From positions 2,704,501-2,768,500 of the forward strand of contig JAWHQI010000228.1 of assembly GCA_033032865.1 (NCBI GenBank): 64,000 nucleotides of DNA, given 5' to 3'. Below, in pieces: positions 11,959-22,474 of the stretch; position 1 is the first letter of the stretch, and every line of letters starts with the position of its first letter. The notes beneath the pieces were generated by a model that did not search any database, was not told where the DNA came from, and saw nothing but the letters and a program-made list of their open reading frames with translations. Made by a program: the position numbers and the translations under genes. This DNA comes from Dactylorhiza incarnata (lineage: Eukaryota; Streptophyta; Magnoliopsida; Asparagales; Orchidaceae).

Positions 11959-13111
11959 TGTTGAAATTGTTGAAGTGAAGTGGAAGGGAGTCAGGCCGGT
12001 CTGAAGGCTGGAGACCGCAGAGACCGTGCGGTCTGCGCTGGTGCTCTGGCAGTTTGGTTCTGGCGATCTGGTGAGATCGGCAAGCTCGCTTCTTGGGTTT
12101 GGTCGTTGGCGACCTGTTGCAGGTTGTTTCCGATCTTATTATGGGCGGTTTGTTCTTGGTAGATGCGGGTTATTCCCGAGTAGATCTACTGGTTTGCTTT
12201 GCCCCCTTATTGGAAGACCGGGCGGGTTGTTCCTATATGGCCGTCTACCCGGGCGGTCTATCTTGGCGATCTGGCGACTTGGTTGAAGTCAGCCAGATGG
12301 TTCTAGCTTGCTCCTGGTGATCTAAGGAAGGAGCATTGTTGAGACCGCACGGCTTGTGCACGGTCTCGTGTTCGCGCGGCCTGTGCGCGATCTTGTCTAC
12401 TGATCTGCGTCTTTGTCGAGTGATCGTCCAAGAGGTCTGTTCGCGCGGTCTGTCTTTTGAGACTGTTCGCGATCTGATGGGTGGTGACTGTATCCCGGTT
12501 TGTGCGGTGACGACATCCGTCCACCCGCCTATAAATAGGGGGTGCATGGCCCGTCATTCCTAACGAGAACTGTTTGCGGTCAGCAGGGTGCGGTCTCCTT
12601 CCTTGGTGATATCCGGTGGCTCGAATAAACAGTTCGTCTGCGGTCTGTCAGCGAACTGGGTTATTGTGTTCTTGTGTTGTTCCCAGCGGACTCAGGGATC
12701 AGGCGACCTTCAGCGGTTAGGCGGTCTGAGTTGCAGTCTGGCGACAGCTTCAGTTCCTTGTTCCAATAAGCTTCAGTTCGTGCGGTCTGAGGTGCGGTCT
12801 TACAGTGCTGGCAGTCTGTCCAGTTTCTGTTCGTGCGGTCTCAGGGCAAGCCGGGTTGAGTTCTAGAGTGGTGCGGCTTGTGCGGTCTGAGCTTGTCTAG
12901 CCGCCAGCTCTGTCCTTTTTGTGTGTTTTGTTCTTCTCATCTCCGTGATTCTGATGAATCATGTCTCGCCATGTATACCTCGCATTGTAAAGCAGTTCTG
13001 TTTCAGTAAAGATTTCTTATGTTGTTGTTTTGGCATTGTGGTTGTTTGGCTATAACTCTTGTTGATACAACTCCTGCTTACTCCTAAACGGTCCAATCAA
13101 AAATTTTAACA
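11959..13111 (+). repeat. 5' LTR of the copia element
   Basis: It runs from TGTTGAAATTG to TTTTAACA (1,153 bp). It is rich in the words GCGGTCT and GCGATCT and their complements, including the palindrome AGACCG-TG-CGGTCT at 12021-12034. A candidate TATA box CTATAAATAG is near 12530. The short frames on both strands within the LTR are not genes. Confidence 0.95.
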
Positions 13112-13122
13112 TGGTATCAGAG
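13112..13122 (+). promoter_or_regulatory. Primer-binding site of the copia element
   Basis: TGGTATCAGAG directly abuts the LTR end and is complementary to the 3' end of initiator-Met tRNA. Confidence 0.92.
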
Positions 13123-13200
13123 AGAGGTTTCTAGAGTGGATAAGCAGTGATCAACTAGAGTTGCCATCGTCTTTGTGAAGAAGAGACCACATAGATTGCC

Positions 13201-14958
13201 ATGGAAGGTGGATACGCAAGAGGTCTTGGTATTGAACTCCTCACATCGACTAACTTCAAAAAGTGGAAGTCGTGTATGGAGAGTTACTTGCTTGGCGAGG
13301 ATCTATGGGAGGTAGTTGGAGGAGAAGACACACAGGAAGTTCAGCTAGCAAGAGATAACATGGCAGAGGTGAGACTTTGGAGGAGAACGAATGCTAAGGT
13401 AGAGTTCACTCTCAAGAGGGCTATCTCACCGGAGCTGTTTGATCACATCATCGGATGTAAATCTGCTGCTGAGATTTGGACATCCTTGGATGGGTTGTTC
13501 AATAAGAAGAATGTAGCGAGGCTACAGTTTCTTGAAAATGAGTTGGCGAAGGCCTCTCAAGGTGATCTTTCTGTTTCTACCTTCTTCCTCAAGATGAAGA
13601 ACCTCACGGCAGAGATTTCTGCATTGGACCCTGATGAGCCTATCTCTGACGCAAAACTGAAGAGGCATATCATTCGTGGGTTGCGGAAGGAGTATCTTGC
13701 CTTTGTGACTTCAGTTCAGGGTTGGGCAAATCAACCGTCATTGTTAGAGCTGGAGAACCTTCTTGCTTTGCCAGAAAGTTTAGCAAGACAGATGGCGGGA
13801 GTCTCTATCTCCGGGGGAGAAAGTGATGTGATGTTCTCTGAGAAGAAGAAGAAGAAATGGGAGAAGAAGAAGTCGGGTCATGATGGACCCTCCACTTCAG
13901 GTCAGCAAGATAGGGGCTATGCTCCTAAGTCTGATGGGAAGAAGAAAGGAGAGGGACCGAGGTGCTTTAGATGCAATAAGACCGGGCACTTCAAGAAAGA
14001 TTGTCGGGTGAATCTTCAGCCGGGACATGCAGTGGAGAAGGTGATGCCAAAGTCTGGTGAAGTTGGATGGGGAGGAGCCTTTGCGTCTAATATAACGGCT
14101 ATGCCCGTTAAGGCCTTGGCTTCCATCAACTATGATGAGGACTGGATTGTTCATTCAGGGTGTGGTCATCACCTCACCGGGGATGGATCAAAGTTCTCTT
14201 CTTTGGCGCCTTACTCAGGTAACAATGCTATCATTACCGCTGATAATTCTATTCATCCAGTAGAACACGAAGGTGTTGTCTCTCTGAGCAGTGATAAGGG
14301 TCCACTCACGTTAAGGAGTGTTTATCACGTGCCTGGTATGAAGAAAAATCTCTTCTCTGTGACCAATGCGGTCGATGCCGGTTATCACGTTCTGTTTGGC
14401 CCAACAGAAGTGAAGTTTCTCAAAACTCAACCGGAGATTAAGGGAGATGTTATTCATGTCGGCAAGCGGGTGAAGGACTTGTTCGTTTTACCGACAAGTA
14501 CCTATGTTGATAAGATGAGGAACAATGATGGCGCTGCCATCTGGCATGAAAGGTTGGGGCATGTAGGTAAGGACAAATTGAAGGCTATGGCGGTAAGGGG
14601 CCTTGTCAATGGCTTGCCTAGCTTGTCCTCCTATGGGGACGGTCATCTCTGCGAAGGATGTCAGTTTGGTAAGTCTCATCGACTTCCATTTGACAAATCG
14701 CAAACAAGGTGCAAAGTGCCGTTGGAGTGCATTCACAGTGATTTGATAGGACCGACTGCCACCCCAAGCCTTGGAGGCAACAGATACATGTTGGTGTTGA
14801 TTGACGATTACACCAGATATGTCTGGGTGTATTTCTTGAAAGAGAAGTCAGAAGCCTTTGCAAAATTTGTGGAGTTCAAGGAGCTGGTTGAAGGCCGGCT
14901 TAGCCTGCGGGTTAAAAAACTTAGAACTGACAATGGCGGGGAGTTCACCTCTGGTTAG
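13201..14958 (+). pseudogene. Copia gag-protease-integrase N-terminal part
   Basis: The start ATG at 13201 is the first after the PBS and leader. Gag occupies about residues 1-250, with WKSCMESYLLGEDLWEVV near the start. A CCHC zinc knuckle, CFRCNKTGHFKKDC, is at residues 255-268. The protease motif reads VHSGCGHHLTG, with His318 (CAT at 14152-14154) where copia proteases have the catalytic Asp, so the protease should be inactive. The integrase zinc region (HERLGH, CEGCQFGKSH) and the first two catalytic Asp (IHSDLIGP, LRTDNGGEF) follow. A TAG at 14956-14958 interrupts the integrase; the frame continues beyond it. Confidence 0.9.
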
Positions 14959-15776
14959 TTCTCAAGTTTTTGCAGGAAGCATGGCATCAGGAGAGAGCTC
15001 ACTTGTGCCCATACTCCACAGCAGAATGACATTGCGGAAAGGAAGATCCATCATCTGACGCAAACCTGCAAATGCTGGCTTCATGCCAAGAGTATCCCAA
15101 AGTCCTTCTGGGCGGAGGGAATGACTTGTGCTATGTCATCAACAGATTGCCTCTGAGTCCTATCAACATGAAGACCCCTCACGAACTAATGTTCAAGGAG
15201 AAGCCGAGCGTTGCACACCTTCGGGTCTTTGGATCAACCTGCTATGTGCACATTCCTGATGCTCTTCGGACAAAGCTAGATGCGAAAGCAAGGAAGCTAG
15301 TATTTGTTGGGTATGATGAGCGGAAGAAGGGATGGAGATGCATGGATCCTGAGACACGGAGGTCAATTGTTTCTCGGGATGTGGTGTTCGATGAAGTAAC
15401 TTCTTACAAAGGGAGTTCAGGAGTTGAGCTACCAGAGAGCAGGGTTGATGAAGGAGGAAAAGCTGCGGGAAGTCTTCAAGTGGAGTTGCCTATTTCACCA
15501 GGAGCTCCAGTTGTGTCAAGCTCTGAGATGGAGGCTTCAGGTTCTGGAAGTAGGGGGAGCAATGCTCCTAGTTCATCTGGAAGAGAAGCTTGCACAGAAG
15601 AAGCGGCTAAGGAGGTGGTTAGTCAAGAGCTACCTCTTAGGAGGTCGAAGAGGACTATTCAACCACCAGATCGATACACAGGAGGAAACATGGTGAACTT
15701 TGTTTCATATTTCTTTGCTGGTCCCTTGGATGAAAGGGAGTCGTCGAGCTTTGAGAAAGCCAGAGGCGTGAAGTAA
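14959..15776 (+). pseudogene. Copia integrase C-terminal part and linker
   Basis: Integrase continues in the gag frame after the TAG (RKHGIRRELTC, HTPQQNDIAERK with the catalytic Glu), then shifts frame near 15130. From there the downstream frame carries CYVINRLPLSP, HLRVFGSTCYVHIP and KLVFVGYDERKKGWRC, the usual integrase tail. A Ser/Glu-rich linker leads to RSKRTIQPPDRYTGG. A TAA at 15774-15776 is in frame with the RT section, so it is a second nonsense mutation. Confidence 0.88.
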
Positions 15777-17285
15777 TGGGACATTGCTATGCAAGAAGAG
15801 ATGGCAGCTCTCGAGAAGAATGAGACCTGGTCTATTTTGCCCAAGCCCAAGGGCACCACTCCTATCACTTGCAAATGGGTTTTCAAGCAGAAGAAGAAAG
15901 CTGACGGCAGTATCGAGCGGTACAAGGCTCGCCTTGTAGCTCGCGGGTTCTCACAGCAGTACAAAGAAGATTATGATGAGACCTTTAGTCCAGTGGCAAA
16001 GATGACTTCAGTTCGATTTGTTATTGCCTTGGCGGCTTCGTGTGGTTGGGAGATTTTGCAACTCGACGTGAAGAATGCTTTCTTATACGGTGAGATTGAC
16101 AAGGATATCTTCATGATCCAACCGCAAGGCTTCATCTCGAAGGAGTATCCAGACTACGTTTGTAAATTGAAGAAGGCCTTGTATGGGTTGAAGCAAGCGC
16201 CTCGGGCGTGGTATGGGAAGATAGCAGAGTATCTCTTATTATGCGGATTCGTTGCTTCAGACTCTGACTATAGCTTGTTCATCAAGAAGGAGGGGGTGCT
16301 TCGGGTGATTGTGCTGCTGTATGTGGATGACATGATTGTCACAGGGAATTCGAAGGAGGCGGTAGCAAGGCTGAGAGCTAAGCTTGCTAACAGATTCGAG
16401 ATGAAGGATCTGGGGGAGCTTCACCATTTTCTTGGACTCGAGGTGCAGAGGCGGGAGAGCGGAGTGCTCATTTCTCAGGCTAGCTATGCGGAGCGGATTG
16501 TTCAGCGATTCGGCATGGAGGAAGGGAAGAGCAGCTCTATACCTCTGGAGCAACATCATAAACTTCGGAAGGATGAGGGAAGAGTTCTATCTGATCCGTT
16601 GGTGTTCCGAGCTCTGGTTGGGAGCTTGATCTACTTGACGATCACAAGGCCAGATATTGCTTATGCAGTTGGCAAGGTGAGTCGGTACAAGGCGGAGCCA
16701 CGGAAGGCTCATCTTCTAGCGGCGAAAGGTATATTGAAGTATGTGAAGTCGACCTCTGATTTGGGTCTCCTATATAGAAGAGAGTCAAGCTTGGAGTTGC
16801 ATGGATATATGGATGCTGGTTATGGGAGAGACGTGGATGATCGGAGATCAACGTCTGGTTATGTCTTTATGACGGGCCCCACAGCTATCTCTTGGTGCAG
16901 CAAGAAGCAAGACTCGGTGTCTGTATCTACCACGGAAGCGGAGTACAAGGCTTCGGCCTTGGCAGCTCAGGAAGCCGTTTGGCTTAGGAGGTTGGTAGAG
17001 GACGTTCATCAGGAGGTTCGAGGTCCCACTATGCTATGCGGGGACAATGAGAGTGCTCTCAAGCTGGTTAATAATCCAGTCTGTCACGCGAGGACCAAGC
17101 ATATAGAGATTGAGCACCATTTCATTCGTGAAAAGCTGTTGGGAGGATCTCTTATGGTCGAGCATGTTCGGAGTGCGGACAATGTCGTTGACATCTTCAC
17201 AAAGCCGCTGGCGAAGGGACCGTTTACTCGGTTAAGGGGGTTGCTCGGGCTAGTTTCCACTTCCCACTTCAAGGGGGAGTGTTGA
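15777..17285 (+). CDS. Copia reverse transcriptase and RNase H section
   Basis: The section is open from after the TAA to a TGA at 17283-17285, which lies 3 bp inside the 3' LTR. RT begins ALEKNETWSILPKPKG and CKWVFKQKKKADGSIERYKA, then LDVKNAFLYGEI, YGLKQAPRAWY and the catalytic YVDDMIVTG box near 16320. RNase H shows YGRDVDDRRSTSGYVF, STTEAEYKASALAAQEAVWL and the HIEIEHHFIREKL tail. All key RT residues are intact, so this is the best preserved enzyme in the window. Normally it is part of a single gag-pol polyprotein, so translation on its own is unlikely. Confidence 0.92.
   Translation, partial: WDIAMQEEMAALEKNETWSILPKPKGTTPITCKWVFKQKKKADGSIERYKARLVARGFSQQYKEDYDETFSPVAKMTSVRFVIALAASCGWEILQLDVKNAFLYGEIDKDIFMIQPQGFISKEYPDYVCKLKKALYGLKQAPRAWYGKIAEYLLLCGFVASDSDYSLFIKKEGVLRVIVLLYVDDMIVTGNSKEAVARLRAKLANRFEMKDLGELHHFLGLEVQRRESGVLISQASYAERIVQRFGMEEGKSSSIPLEQHHKLRKDEGRVLSDPLVFRALVGSLIYLTITRPDIAYAVGKVSRYKAEPRKAHLLAAKGILKYVKSTSDLGLLYRRESSLELHGYMDAGYGRDVDDRRSTSGYVFMTGPTAISWCSKKQDSVSVSTTEAEYKASALAAQEAVWLRRLVEDVHQEVRGPTMLCGDNESALKLVNNPVCHARTKHIEIEHHFIREKLLGGSLMVEHVRSADNVVDIFTKPLAKGPFTRLRGLLGLVSTSHFKGEC
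17268..17279 (+). promoter_or_regulatory. Polypurine tract of the copia element
   Basis: TTCAAGGGGGAG immediately precedes the 3' LTR. Confidence 0.9.
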
Positions 17286-18430
17286 AATTGTTGAAGTGAA
17301 GTGGAAGGGAGTCCGACCGATCTGAAGGCTGGAGACCGCAGAGACCGCGCGGTCTGCGCTGGTGCTCTGGCGGTTTGGTTCTGGCGATCTGGTGAGATCG
17401 GCAAGCTCGCTTCTTGGGTTTGGTCGTTGGCGACCTGTTGCGGGTTGTTTCCGATCTTATTATGGGCGGTTTGTTCTCGGTAGATGCGGGTTATTCCTGA
17501 GTAGATCTACTGGTTTGCTTGGCCCCCTTATTGGAAGACCGGGCGGGTTGTTCCTATATGGCCGTCTACCCGGGCAGTCTATCTTGGCGATCTGGCGACT
17601 TGGTTGAAGTCGGCCAGATGGTACTAGCTTGCTCCTGGTGATCTAAGGAAGGAGCGTTGTTGAGACCGCACGGCTTGTGCGCGGTCTCGTGTTCGCGCGG
17701 CCTATGCGCGATCTTGTCTACTGATTTGCGTCTTGGTCGGGTGATCGTCCAAGAGGTCTGTTCGCGCGGTCTGTCTTTTGAGACCGTTCACGATCTGAAG
17801 GGTGGTGACTGTATCCCCGTTTGTGCGGTGATGACATCCGTCCACCCGCCTATAAATAGGGGTGCATGGCCTGTCATTCCTAACGAGAATTGTTTGCGGT
17901 CAGCAGGGTGCGGTCTCCTTCCTTGGTGATATCCAGTGGCTCGAATAAACAGTTCGTCTGCGGTCTGTCAGCGAATTGGGTTATTGTGTTCTTGTGCTGT
18001 TCGCAGCGGACTCAGGGATCAGGCGACCTTCAATGGTTAGGCGGTCTGAGTTGCGGTCTGGCGATAGCTTCAGTTCCTTGTTCCAATAAGCTTCAGTTCG
18101 TGCGGTCTGAGGTGCGGTCTTGCAGTGCTGGCAGTCTGTCCGGTTTCTGTTCGTGCGGTCTCAGGGCAAGCTGGGCGAGTTCTGGAGTGGTGCGGCTTGT
18201 GCGGTCTGAGCTTGTCTAGCCGCCAGCTCTGTCCTTTTTGTGTGTTTTGTTCTTCTCGTCTCCGTGATTCTGATGAATCATGTCTCGCCATGTATACCTC
18301 GCATTGTAAAGCAGTTCTGTTTCAGTAAAGATTTCTTGTGTTGCTTTTTTGGCATTGTGGTTGTTTGGCTATAACTCTTGTTGATACAACTCCTGCTTAC
18401 TCCTAAACGGTCCAATCAAAAATTTTAACA
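17280..18430 (+). repeat. 3' LTR of the copia element
   Basis: It is 1,151 bp and collinear with the 5' LTR. The palindrome here is AGACCG-CG-CGGTCT at 17342-17355; its spacer differs from the 5' LTR copy while both arms are unchanged. The flanking TSD ATCCA is at 18431-18435. Confidence 0.95.
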
Positions 18431-21400
18431 ATCCAATGGCTTTGTAACTCCGCCCTCATCGGTTTTGAGGAGTTTATTAGCCATGGCCGACCACCCAAGT
18501 GTTGAATTGGGGGGATTTCAAAAATCACCTTAATGGCCATTAATGGTTTTCAAGGTTGTAACCTCCCCCTCTCCCAATTGATGCCTTTAACACCTTCAGA
18601 AGACTGAGAGGAGTGAAACCCCCAACCTTCGAGAGGAAATCGTGCAGTGGAGGCTCAGATTGGCAAGAAGCACAACTTGAAGGGGCGGCCATGGCAAATC
18701 CGGGAAGCAACCACCATCAATCCCGATTGAAGGCCTGGTTCTCCTCTCCCTCTATGGATATATCTTAGATCAAAATAGGTGAGAAATTGGGCTCAATTGA
18801 GCCCGATCCAAGTGAGAAAAATCTGAAATTTCTATGGATTTTCTTCCCATTGGGTTCGCCGGAATCGGCCCCTCCGGCGGCCGTGCCGCCGCCCGGCGAT
18901 AACCACTACCTCAACGTAGGTGGTGGTGGGGTGGCCGGCCACGGAGGTGGCCGGATGGCCGGGAAATTGAGAGAGGAGGTGCTACAGGTCGGTGCAATCC
19001 TGACCCTTCGCTGGAGGAGGAATATGACCAGCTGCCACCCGATTTACTTCAAGATTCGTGCTGAATCATTTAATATAAATCCTTATGAAATTATATTTTC
19101 TGTCACACTTTTTGCTGTACATAGATTAATTTATTAAAAATAGATAGGCCACTCTACAGAAAAAGTAGTCAAAACCAAAGTTGTAGCCCTTGGAATCTAA
19201 TTTATTTTAAAATTGATTTCACCCCAAAAGGAGGTCTGTAGCTTCCTGTAGGTATATTTTGGTGGGACTTGTCCATAGTGTAGGACAACCACCATTTCAT
19301 GAATAACTTTTGATTGGGTCATGGGATTGACTTGAAAATTGAAACCTAGGCTACTAATGTCAACCCCCTTATCATATCAAAAGATGAGAATTTTAGGAGA
19401 AACTTTTTCTAAGGTCCTTCTAATAATTTCATAAATCAAATATTAATTAACCATTGGGTCAAATGACCTCCAATGCCCTCCAAATTTTGGTGGGTACTTC
19501 TTAGGGTAATCACATGACCTTGGTAACAATCTCAGCCCAATTGGGACTGATTTAGTTTGGAAATTGGTTAACCTTAGTTGTGTCTAATTAGGTCAAAATT
19601 AGGGCATGGTGTTTATCTTGGGGTATTATGGTCAAATCTCTTCACCATGAGTTGAAACCTTGGAAACTGGTTTAGGATCCCCTAAAACACCTTCATGAGT
19701 AAGATGGGGTGCTGTAGAGGTGGATATGCCTTAGAACCCTAGTTTTACCCCTTGGGGTGCATATAGAGCTTTGTGAAGGATATGTGGTCAAAAGCTATAG
19801 AATGGCCATGGAACCTAGGATGTGTTCATGGGATGTAATTATGCCCTAGGAAATTTTGAGAGAATTTTAGGAGAATTTATTCCCCCTAAATTAGGTCACA
19901 ACCCCTTTAGAGAAATTTCTTATAAGAGACATTTACATGTTCAAATGGTCTTGGATGGTTATGAAACCTTGGTAGTACCTTTATATTTATGTGATGGACC
20001 TCTTGTAATTTTGGTGAAATTAATTAGGTGATTTAACCAACACTTCATTTACAAGGCACTTATTTTACCTTAATCTTAAGAAATATAATTGAGGGTCCAA
20101 TACTCTCTGGAAAAATGTGCAACATGCTGATAGGACATTTCAGAGCACTCGAAAGCTCTGTGAATTTTTATGGAATTTTTGGAAGTTTTTATCAGTAGGC
20201 TACTTCACTACATGTGCAAATTAGGAATTATATGGATTATTTATTTCAGTGAGGAAATGATTCCCATAAATTGTGTAACTCTGTAATTAAACTTTTCTGG
20301 ACATATTAGAGGACTGGTAATTTTTCTATAATTTTGGCATAAGTATTCTTGGTAGTTCCTTCATAAATCTTCAAGGTTGGATAGATGTTAAATATTAAAA
20401 ATAGAGGACATTTCCTTACTGTAAAATTGTGATATTCATTATTTACTGTTATTTGGGCACGATAGATTTATCATAATTTTATGAGAGTCATATCATAAGA
20501 ATCCCTTATACTTCATGCTCATATTCATACTTGGCAAATGTTGGAGAAATTTAAATAAATGCTAAAATGTCAAGAAAAATTATGAATCTCTGGAGTTAGT
20601 CTTATAATGCCTTGATAGCCCTCCATTAATAATCTTGTGTCATGAGGATGAATATTTGGAGTACTTCTACTTATTAGCTTCATATAGTTAGTTGGTCTGC
20701 GTATAGTAAAAGTGTGAAACTTGGGTATTTAGGGGCCTACCACGTGGAAGTGGCATGTAGTTGGTGTACATGGTCAGTTTGAAGAGATTGAAGGTCACCA
20801 AAAGGAGTTTAGGTGATGAGGGCGTGCTTGGTGAGTTAAGGGTAAAGTTGTGCTCGGGGTTGACGAAGGATCGTCTTTCCCCTAGCGGGTCATAAAATAC
20901 TTAGGGTAATCCATGTGTAATAATAAGGAGGGTGTAATCTTATGGGTAGATACCAACAACACTAAGTGTCTTGAGAAAGGGAACTTTGGGGTGTCATCCC
21001 ATTACAGTTCCTAGTACCGTAGTGAGCCCCTTATAGGGTAATCCTCTCGAAGTCCAATATTAACCATAAACGGTAGGAGTAAGATGTTGTATAATATTAA
21101 ATTAACAATTCACACACCCACACCCCGTAGTTATGGGAGGTTAGTTGGTTTGGTTTTACGAGTGGTAGGCTCGGTGGTTGAAGCAGCGGACTAGTTAGTC
21201 CGGTGAGCTTGTGACTTAGTAGTGTTTGTTGGTACGGACGGGTTGGTCCGACGAGCTGGTGGCTCGGAAGGTTATTGATGACGGGCAAATTAGCCCGGGG
21301 AGTTTATGGCTCGGGATATAGTAGAACATGTTTGCATGTGCATAAAGGTGGAGGGTCTCAGGTATTGGACGGTCGTTCACACTGACGTCAATACGTTGAC

Positions 21401-22474
21401 TCGACAAGTGTGGAATTTGCACTTAGCCATGAAAGTCTGGTGGTCCAGCCAATAAGAGTACACAGATGCTCCGCGGTTTTGCGTTGAGGCGTACGATAGG
21501 TCTAGGTTAGGTAGTGTGAATACCAACCTAGAGGTGGCGAGTCCCAACCCACCGCTTTCGTTTACTACTACGGGAGTATCATGGGAGTCTTGCTAGCTCC
21601 AAAAAGGGGGAACTAAAGGTCTGTGCGCATAGAGTCGAGGTGTGTGAGGTGCACTTGTATGAACATAGCATAAACTGCATAACTCTGCATGTCATGGCAT
21701 AAGCATTACATTTCAACCCCTACCCCTATCGTATAAATTGGTTATGGGACTTTTTATACGATATGCCTTGCTAAACGACCCCTTGGTCAATAGGTTTGTA
21801 TGGGCATTCCTATAAACCAATGGTTACTTTTCTATTATGTACCTGCTTTACTTACCGTTCTTTACCATGCTTTATATTAGTGCTTCAATTATTTATATAC
21901 ACATGTGTTGTTGTAGACATTTCCTGTAGACAAGATCCGCCGTCATCTGCTTTGTTTTATACCCCTTGCTGTCCTTCGCTTCGTCCTCCTGCACGGTGCC
22001 TAGGAGCCATTAGGGGTGGGGTGGGGAACATAAGGCTTAGTCTTTTTGACTAACGGTCGGTGGACCATATCATTTTAGGGGTTCGAGGAGACACAACAAC
22101 ACCAGAGGCTGGTGCAGACAGAGGCGGGCCAGTCTAATATAGGAGCACCAGATTCAGGATCAGTGAGTGATTGGTAGTTAGCTTCGGCTAGTGACCTTGT
22201 AGTGAGGATATGATGTACAGGGCATAAGCCCTTTATTATTGTAACCCTTGTTATTTCAGTTATACCATGTGGACATTTATTATATATAGCATGTGATTGT
22301 GGACTTGAACTTCATTTTGTTCGTTTGTTCGTTTATGCTTTTCTTCTTCTGTGATCGATATGGCCAGTAGGATCGGCGTTTTGTAGTGGCGACCTTCCCA
22401 AGTGAAGGTGTCACTGCAAAGCAGCGGTTATGGGCATAAGACCCGGGTTTTTGAAGGAAAAAAAGGGTCTTACA

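Larger units (their letters stand above)
11959..18430 (+). mobile_element. Complete Ty1/copia retrotransposon, 6,472 bp
   Basis: Both LTRs start TGTTGAAATTG and end TTTTAACA. The 5-bp target duplication ATCCA is present at 11954-11958 and 18431-18435. The PBS, polypurine tract and gag-protease-integrase-RT-RNase H order are all present. It sits inside the + oriented 5-kb-family LTR. By eye the LTRs differ at about 40-45 of 1,150 positions (roughly 4%), mostly transitions, so the insertion is not very recent. The coding frame has two stops and one frameshift, so it is not autonomous. Confidence 0.96.
11114..22474 (+). repeat. Tekay-like 5-kb-family LTR in + orientation, split by a copia insertion
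   Basis: It starts TGTAACATCC and ends GGGTCTTACA. It is the reverse complement of the family LTR seen at 48039-53071. Without the copia element at 11959-18430 and one TSD copy it is about 4.9 kb. It is preceded by the pol 3' end scrap, so it is a 3' LTR. The flanks (GGATT on the left, GGTGA on the right) do not match, so it did not enter by a simple insertion retaining its TSD. Confidence 0.78.

Noticed and set aside
12026..12866. Several 60-100 codon frames within the copia LTRs
   Set aside because: They lie in a GC-rich LTR, occur in both LTR copies with shifts between them, and have no protein features.
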